16,853 bases of DNA from an uncultured Succinivibrionaceae bacterium (GTDB lineage Bacteria; Pseudomonadota; Gammaproteobacteria; Enterobacterales; Succinivibrionaceae), in the NCBI GenBank assembly GCA_900539665.1, contig UQCV01000052.1, positions 1-16,853 on the forward strand, written 5' to 3'. The notes under the pieces are model-generated. The model had not been told where the DNA came from. It worked only from the letters and a program-made list of their open reading frames with translations, and made no database searches. Below, piece by piece: positions 12,998-16,853 of the stretch. Positions within the stretch are counted from its first letter, which is position 1. Each line of letters starts with the position of its first letter. The position numbers were made by a program, and so were the translations under genes.

Positions 12998-15900
12998 ATG
13001 ACAGAACCAAAATTTGTGCATCTTCATGTACATACCGATTATTCCATGATCGATGGCATTATGGATGTCAGTACTTTAGTTAAAAAAGCCGCTTCCATGG
13101 ATATGGCGGCCATTGCGGTTACTGACCATATGAACCAATGTAATATGGTTAAGCTCTTCGAAGACACGCGCAAAGTTGGGATTAAACCAATATTTGGGAT
13201 CGAGCTTTGTGTCCGCGATGACACCAATAAGAAATCAGTAAAGAACGAATTTTTTGAATTAACCATGCTTGCGATGAACCAAGTTGGTTATCGCAATATT
13301 GTGGAACTACAATCTGATGGGTGGCGCGCAGGGGAAGTCGATTACCATGCTCATGTTGATTTTTCATGGCTAGATAAAGAGTTTCCGATTAAAGAAACTA
13401 AATATTCAGAAGGAGTAATCGTTCTTTCAGGTGGGATGAAAGGAGATATTGGGAGTTTCTTAGTTAAAGGGCGTCGTGATTTAGCCGATGAACGCATTGA
13501 ATTTTATAAGAAAAACTACCCTAATCGTTACTACATCGAATTAAGCCGTTTAGGCTTTCCGGATGAAGAATTTTATATTGCGGAAGCCGTTAAATTTGCC
13601 CGCGACCATGACTTGCCGGTGGTAGCAACAAATCCGGTGATGTTTCCGACGGAAGATGATTATGAAATTCACCGTATCCGAGTAGCAATCCAAGATAAAG
13701 TAACTTTGGATGATAAAAATTGGCATCCACCATATACCCCAAAGATGTACATGCGTTCTGTGGATGAAATGTGTGAATTATTTGCCGATATTCCGGAAGC
13801 TTTGGAAAATTCGGTGCAAATAGCTAAACGCTGTAATGTTTCATTATCCTTAGGGAAGAATTATTTGCCTAAGTTCCCAACAGGCGATCTTTCTGATGCG
13901 GAATATCTCCGTCGTGAAGCATACAAAGGGTTAGATGAACGTCTAGAGTTCTTATATCCAGATCCTAAAGAACGTGAAATTCAGCGTCCGCGCTACGTGG
14001 ACAGATTAGAGACTGAACTTGGGGTTATCATTAAGATGGACTTCCCTGGTTACTTCTTAATCGTGATGGAATTTATTCAGTGGTCTAAAAAAAATGGTGT
14101 TCCGGTAGGTCCTGGACGTGGCTCTGGTGGGGGCTCGTTAGTAGCGTATGCTATTCGTATCACAGACTTCGACCCATTGCGCTTTAATTTGCTCTTCGAA
14201 CGTTTCTTAAACCCAGAACGTGTATCCATGCCTGACTTTGACGTTGACTTTTGTATGGATAACCGTGGACGCGTGATTCAACACGTGGCAGATCTTTATG
14301 GACGAGAATCTGTATCGCAAATTATTACTTTTGGGACCTTAGCTGCTCGCGCGTCTATTAAGAGCGTGGCGCGTGTTTTAGGGAAATCTTATTCTTTTGG
14401 GGATAACTTAGCTAAGCTGATTCCTCAAGCTCCTGATATGACTATTGGGATTGCAATGAACGGCAATAAGAAACATGAGCCCTCAGCCGAATTTAATGAA
14501 CGCTACAATAATGATGAAGAAGCGCGTGAGGTTGTCGATATCGCTTTGCGCCTTGAAGGGTTAACTACCTCACACGGTAAGCATGCGGGTGGGGTAGTTA
14601 TATCACCTACCATTATTACAGACTTCGCGCCTTTAATGTGCGATGAATATGGTGGTAATCCTAAGACTCAGTTCGATAAACATGACGTTGAAGAGGCGGG
14701 ATTAGTAAAGTTCGACTTTTTAGGGTTAAGAACTTTGACGATTATCGATTGGGCTGTGGAAATGATCGATGAACGTCTAGCTCGCGAGGGGCAAAAGCCA
14801 CTAGATATTGCGCGTATCGACTTAGCTGATATTGAATCGTATCGCATGCTGCAATCAGGGGAAACCACGGCGGTGTTCCAGCTTGAATCTGCTGGGATGC
14901 GCGAATTGATTGTTAAAATGCAGCCTGACTGCATTGAAGACGTGATTGCACTATTAGCGTTGTACCGCCCCGGGCCGTTAGACTGCGGGATGGTGCAAAA
15001 CTTCGTTAACCGTAAACGGGGGCAAGAAGAGGTTTCTTATCCCGATCCAAATTGCCAACATGAATGTTTAAAGAAGGTCCTTGAACCTACCTATGGGATT
15101 ATAGTTTACCAAGAACAGGTAATGCAGATTGCTCGTGAAATGGCAGGCTATAGTCTTGGGGGCGCAGACATTTTACGTCGCGCTATGGGTAAAAAGATTG
15201 CGGCTGAAATGGAACGCCAACGCGGGGTGTTTAAAGCAGGGGCTGAATCTAAAGGGATTGATGGTGATTTAGCGTTAAAGATCTTTGATTTGGTGGAAAA
15301 GTTCGCAGGCTACGGCTTTAACAAATCGCACTCAGCAGCCTATGCTATTGTAACCTTCCAAACCTTATGGTTAAAGACTCACTATCCGGCAGAATTCCTA
15401 GCTGCCATGATGACAGCCGATAAGGAAAATACCCCTAAGATCGTGCTGTACGTAAACGAATGTCGTCGGCTTAATATAGCAGTCGATCCGCCTGATGTGA
15501 ATCAAGGAGAAATTCACTTTATTGTAAACAGAGAGGGTCACATTGTCTTTAGTTTAGGGGCGATAAAAGGTGTCGGTGAAGGTCCGGTTGGGGCGATTAT
15601 GGAAGCCCGAAAATCGGGGCCATTTAAAAACATTTTTGATTTTTGTCGACGTGTTGAATACAGATTTTTATCCCGTCGTATTATGGAAGCACTTATTAAG
15701 GCTGGGGCTTTAGATAATTTAGGTCCAAGTCGCGCGGCCATGATGCAGGTTATTGATGTGGCCTTAAAATTAGGTAATGAAGCGTCTAAAGACCGCAGTA
15801 ATGGGACGGTTGACTTGTTTATGGATTGCGGTTTAGATGATTTTACTGATCCGCCATTTCCTGATATCCAAGAATACCCGGATAAAATTTGGTTGGCAGG

Positions 15901-16528
15901 TGAAGTTGAAACTTTAGGGCTTTATTTAACAGGGCATCCAATTGCCCGTTATGCCGAGGAATTAAAGAACTTTATTAGCATTCAATTAGGAGAAGTTCGT
16001 CCGACTAGACGTGGTTATGGGCAAGAACGTGAATACGTAACTATAGCTGGGGTGGTGACGGACATGGAATTACGTCGCACTAAGGATGGAACTCCATTTA
16101 TCTCGGGAGCGATTGTTGATTATAGTGGCCGAGTTAATTTCTCTCTATGGCGAGAACAGGTTAATACCTACAGTGATTGGCTTGAAAACGATATGCTTGT
16201 CGTGATCAAAGGCAGTATTGCTGAAGACCAATATGCAGGCGGAAACAAAGTCTTTGTCGAAGAAATGTATGGTATTACGGCTGCGCGTTTAAGCCATGGG
16301 CGAGTGCTACGTTTAGTTATCGATGACGATTGCTTTAAAAAGAAAAATTTTGTGACTAGATTGCATCAAGTACTAGATCGTTATAGTGGTACGATGCCAC
16401 TAGAAGTGACGCTTGAACGTGGTGAGGGAATGATGACTTTACCATCAAACTTTACCGTAGAACCGTGTGATGAACTTATTGATGAACTTAAGTTTTTATG
16501 TGGGACGCGTGTTGGGGTGTCCTATTAG
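12998..16528 (+). CDS. dnaE: DNA polymerase III alpha subunit
   Basis: DnaE is the replicative polymerase of the holoenzyme and binds the proofreading and clamp subunits. The 1176-residue product (E. coli 1160) has an N-terminal PHP domain (about 1-280), the C-family polymerase core with catalytic Asp413 and Asp415 (M-P-D-F-D-V-D-F) and Asp573 (V-K-F-D-F-L-G-L-R), G-P-G-R-G-S-G near 372-378, a helix-hairpin-helix region, an OB fold (about 1012-1090) and a C-terminal tau-binding region. In the PHP domain H-L-H (8-10), T-D-H (42-44) and G-I-E (67-69) are kept. The clamp-binding motif appears as T-V-D-L-F (937-941), lacking the usual leading Gln. I chose ATG at 12998 because GGAG (12988-12991) is 6 bases upstream and MTEPKFVHLH matches the family start; ATG at 12986 lacks a ribosome site. 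Confidence 0.97.
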   Translation: MTEPKFVHLHVHTDYSMIDGIMDVSTLVKKAASMDMAAIAVTDHMNQCNMVKLFEDTRKVGIKPIFGIELCVRDDTNKKSVKNEFFELTMLAMNQVGYRNIVELQSDGWRAGEVDYHAHVDFSWLDKEFPIKETKYSEGVIVLSGGMKGDIGSFLVKGRRDLADERIEFYKKNYPNRYYIELSRLGFPDEEFYIAEAVKFARDHDLPVVATNPVMFPTEDDYEIHRIRVAIQDKVTLDDKNWHPPYTPKMYMRSVDEMCELFADIPEALENSVQIAKRCNVSLSLGKNYLPKFPTGDLSDAEYLRREAYKGLDERLEFLYPDPKEREIQRPRYVDRLETELGVIIKMDFPGYFLIVMEFIQWSKKNGVPVGPGRGSGGGSLVAYAIRITDFDPLRFNLLFERFLNPERVSMPDFDVDFCMDNRGRVIQHVADLYGRESVSQIITFGTLAARASIKSVARVLGKSYSFGDNLAKLIPQAPDMTIGIAMNGNKKHEPSAEFNERYNNDEEAREVVDIALRLEGLTTSHGKHAGGVVISPTIITDFAPLMCDEYGGNPKTQFDKHDVEEAGLVKFDFLGLRTLTIIDWAVEMIDERLAREGQKPLDIARIDLADIESYRMLQSGETTAVFQLESAGMRELIVKMQPDCIEDVIALLALYRPGPLDCGMVQNFVNRKRGQEEVSYPDPNCQHECLKKVLEPTYGIIVYQEQVMQIAREMAGYSLGGADILRRAMGKKIAAEMERQRGVFKAGAESKGIDGDLALKIFDLVEKFAGYGFNKSHSAAYAIVTFQTLWLKTHYPAEFLAAMMTADKENTPKIVLYVNECRRLNIAVDPPDVNQGEIHFIVNREGHIVFSLGAIKGVGEGPVGAIMEARKSGPFKNIFDFCRRVEYRFLSRRIMEALIKAGALDNLGPSRAAMMQVIDVALKLGNEASKDRSNGTVDLFMDCGLDDFTDPPFPDIQEYPDKIWLAGEVETLGLYLTGHPIARYAEELKNFISIQLGEVRPTRRGYGQEREYVTIAGVVTDMELRRTKDGTPFISGAIVDYSGRVNFSLWREQVNTYSDWLENDMLVVIKGSIAEDQYAGGNKVFVEEMYGITAARLSHGRVLRLVIDDDCFKKKNFVTRLHQVLDRYSGTMPLEVTLERGEGMMTLPSNFTVEPCDELIDELKFLCGTRVGVSY

Positions 16529-16654
16529 GCACTTTAGTGATATCGAAGGAAGTTTAAACTAAGCCTATTTCCTAAGAGATAGTAAGTTAGATTTTTAGGG
16601 CCCTTGCTCCTTAAAAGGTTGTGGAAACGTGGGTTGGTAAAATAATGTTGAAAA

Positions 16655-16694
16655 GATATTGTTCCTAAAAAGAATGATATTGTTCCCGAAAAGA
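16655..16694 (+). repeat. 19-bp direct repeat after dnaE
   Basis: GATATTGTTCCTAAAAAGA (16655-16673) and GATATTGTTCCCGAAAAGA (16676-16694) match at 17 of 19 positions, with a 21-base period. It looks like a recent small tandem duplication. No function is recognised. Confidence 0.75.
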
Positions 16695-16790
16695 CAGACT
16701 CTTAAGTAAAGATTGTGTGTTTTAACGGTAGATATTTGGCATATTTGGTATTTTTTAGTTCTTTTTGTGCTCTTTATCTAAAATCTCCAA

Positions 16791-16834
16791 GAAGACTCCT
16801 TCCTCTTTAGGTGGGAGATGAATTGTTTTTTTTT
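16791..16834 (+). mobile_element. IS200/IS605-like right-end hairpin, possible remnant
   Basis: GAAGACTCCTTCCTCTTTAG followed by GTGGGAG can fold as CTCC-TTCCT/AGGTGGGAG around CTTT. It shares CCTCTTTAGGT exactly with the right end at 139-149, in the same orientation, and GAAG precedes the stem in both. GATGAATT and a nine-base T run follow. No TnpB-like frame is visible upstream, so this would be a solo end or a miniature (PATE-like) derivative. It could instead be an intrinsic terminator with the T run set back by eight bases. Confidence 0.35.
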
Positions 16835-16853
16835 GCTCTTACTTCTTTTGAGC

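Larger units (their letters stand above)
16529..16853. other. 325-bp region after dnaE without a gene
   Basis: No coding region is visible. accA, which often follows dnaE, does not start here. Contents are a 10-bp palindrome AGTTTAAACT (16551-16560), an 8-bp palindrome AGGGCCCT near 16598-16605, a 19-base direct repeat (16655-16694), repeated ATATTTGG words near 16732-16750 and the IS-end-like hairpin at 16791-16817. No clear terminator for dnaE was found. Confidence 0.6.

Noticed and set aside
16551..16560. AGTTTAAACT palindrome after dnaE as an operator or terminator
   Set aside because: Ten AT-rich bases without a T-run or nearby promoter; such words are expected by chance here.

Overview
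The window is a chromosomal segment of an AT-rich (by eye roughly 40% G+C, not counted) Gram-negative bacterium, very probably a gammaproteobacterium. Every full-length protein resembles its Escherichia coli counterpart from memory, and the gene order cdsA-ispC-rseP-bamA-skp-lpxD-fabZ-lpxA-lpxB-rnhB-dnaE is the envelope/lipid A/DNA polymerase block of that class. cdsA before ispC is the order I recall for Pseudomonas-like genomes; E. coli has ispC, uppS, cdsA. The low G+C and long gaps would fit an anaerobic Aeromonadales lineage such as Succinivibrionaceae, but that is a guess.

Layout: 1-165 looks like the 3' end of an IS200/IS605-type element (tail of a TnpB-like frame plus a chain of hairpins). 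253-2518 holds cdsA (CDP-diacylglycerol synthesis) and ispC (first committed step of the MEP isoprenoid pathway). 2866-6868 holds rseP (site-2 protease) and bamA (outer-membrane protein insertase), 7 bases apart. 7133-7645 is skp (periplasmic chaperone feeding BamA). 7843-9339 holds lpxD and fabZ, 3 bases apart. 9806-11817 holds lpxA and lpxB, overlapping by one base. 12126-12755 is rnhB and 12998-16528 is dnaE. The last 325 bases have no gene but contain a short direct repeat and a second IS200/IS605-like end hairpin.

How the genes work together: CdsA supplies phospholipid precursor. LpxA, LpxD and LpxB carry out lipid A steps, while FabZ competes with LpxA/LpxD for 3-hydroxyacyl-ACP. Skp and BamA deliver and insert outer-membrane proteins, and RseP belongs to envelope-stress proteolysis. 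RnhB and DnaE are replication and repair enzymes.

I found no new multi-gene system; the coding content is conserved housekeeping. The unusual material is between and around the genes: IS200/IS605-like ends on both edges, a 17-base tandem repeat and terminator between skp and lpxD, a 466-base palindrome-rich gap splitting fabZ from lpxA, terminators isolating lpxAB and rnhB, and a hairpin plus T-run just before dnaE. At protein level the points worth checking are a glycine at the LpxD acyl-ruler position, two charged insertions in RseP, a relocated cysteine pair in BamA, and a partly retained PHP metal site and altered clamp motif in DnaE.
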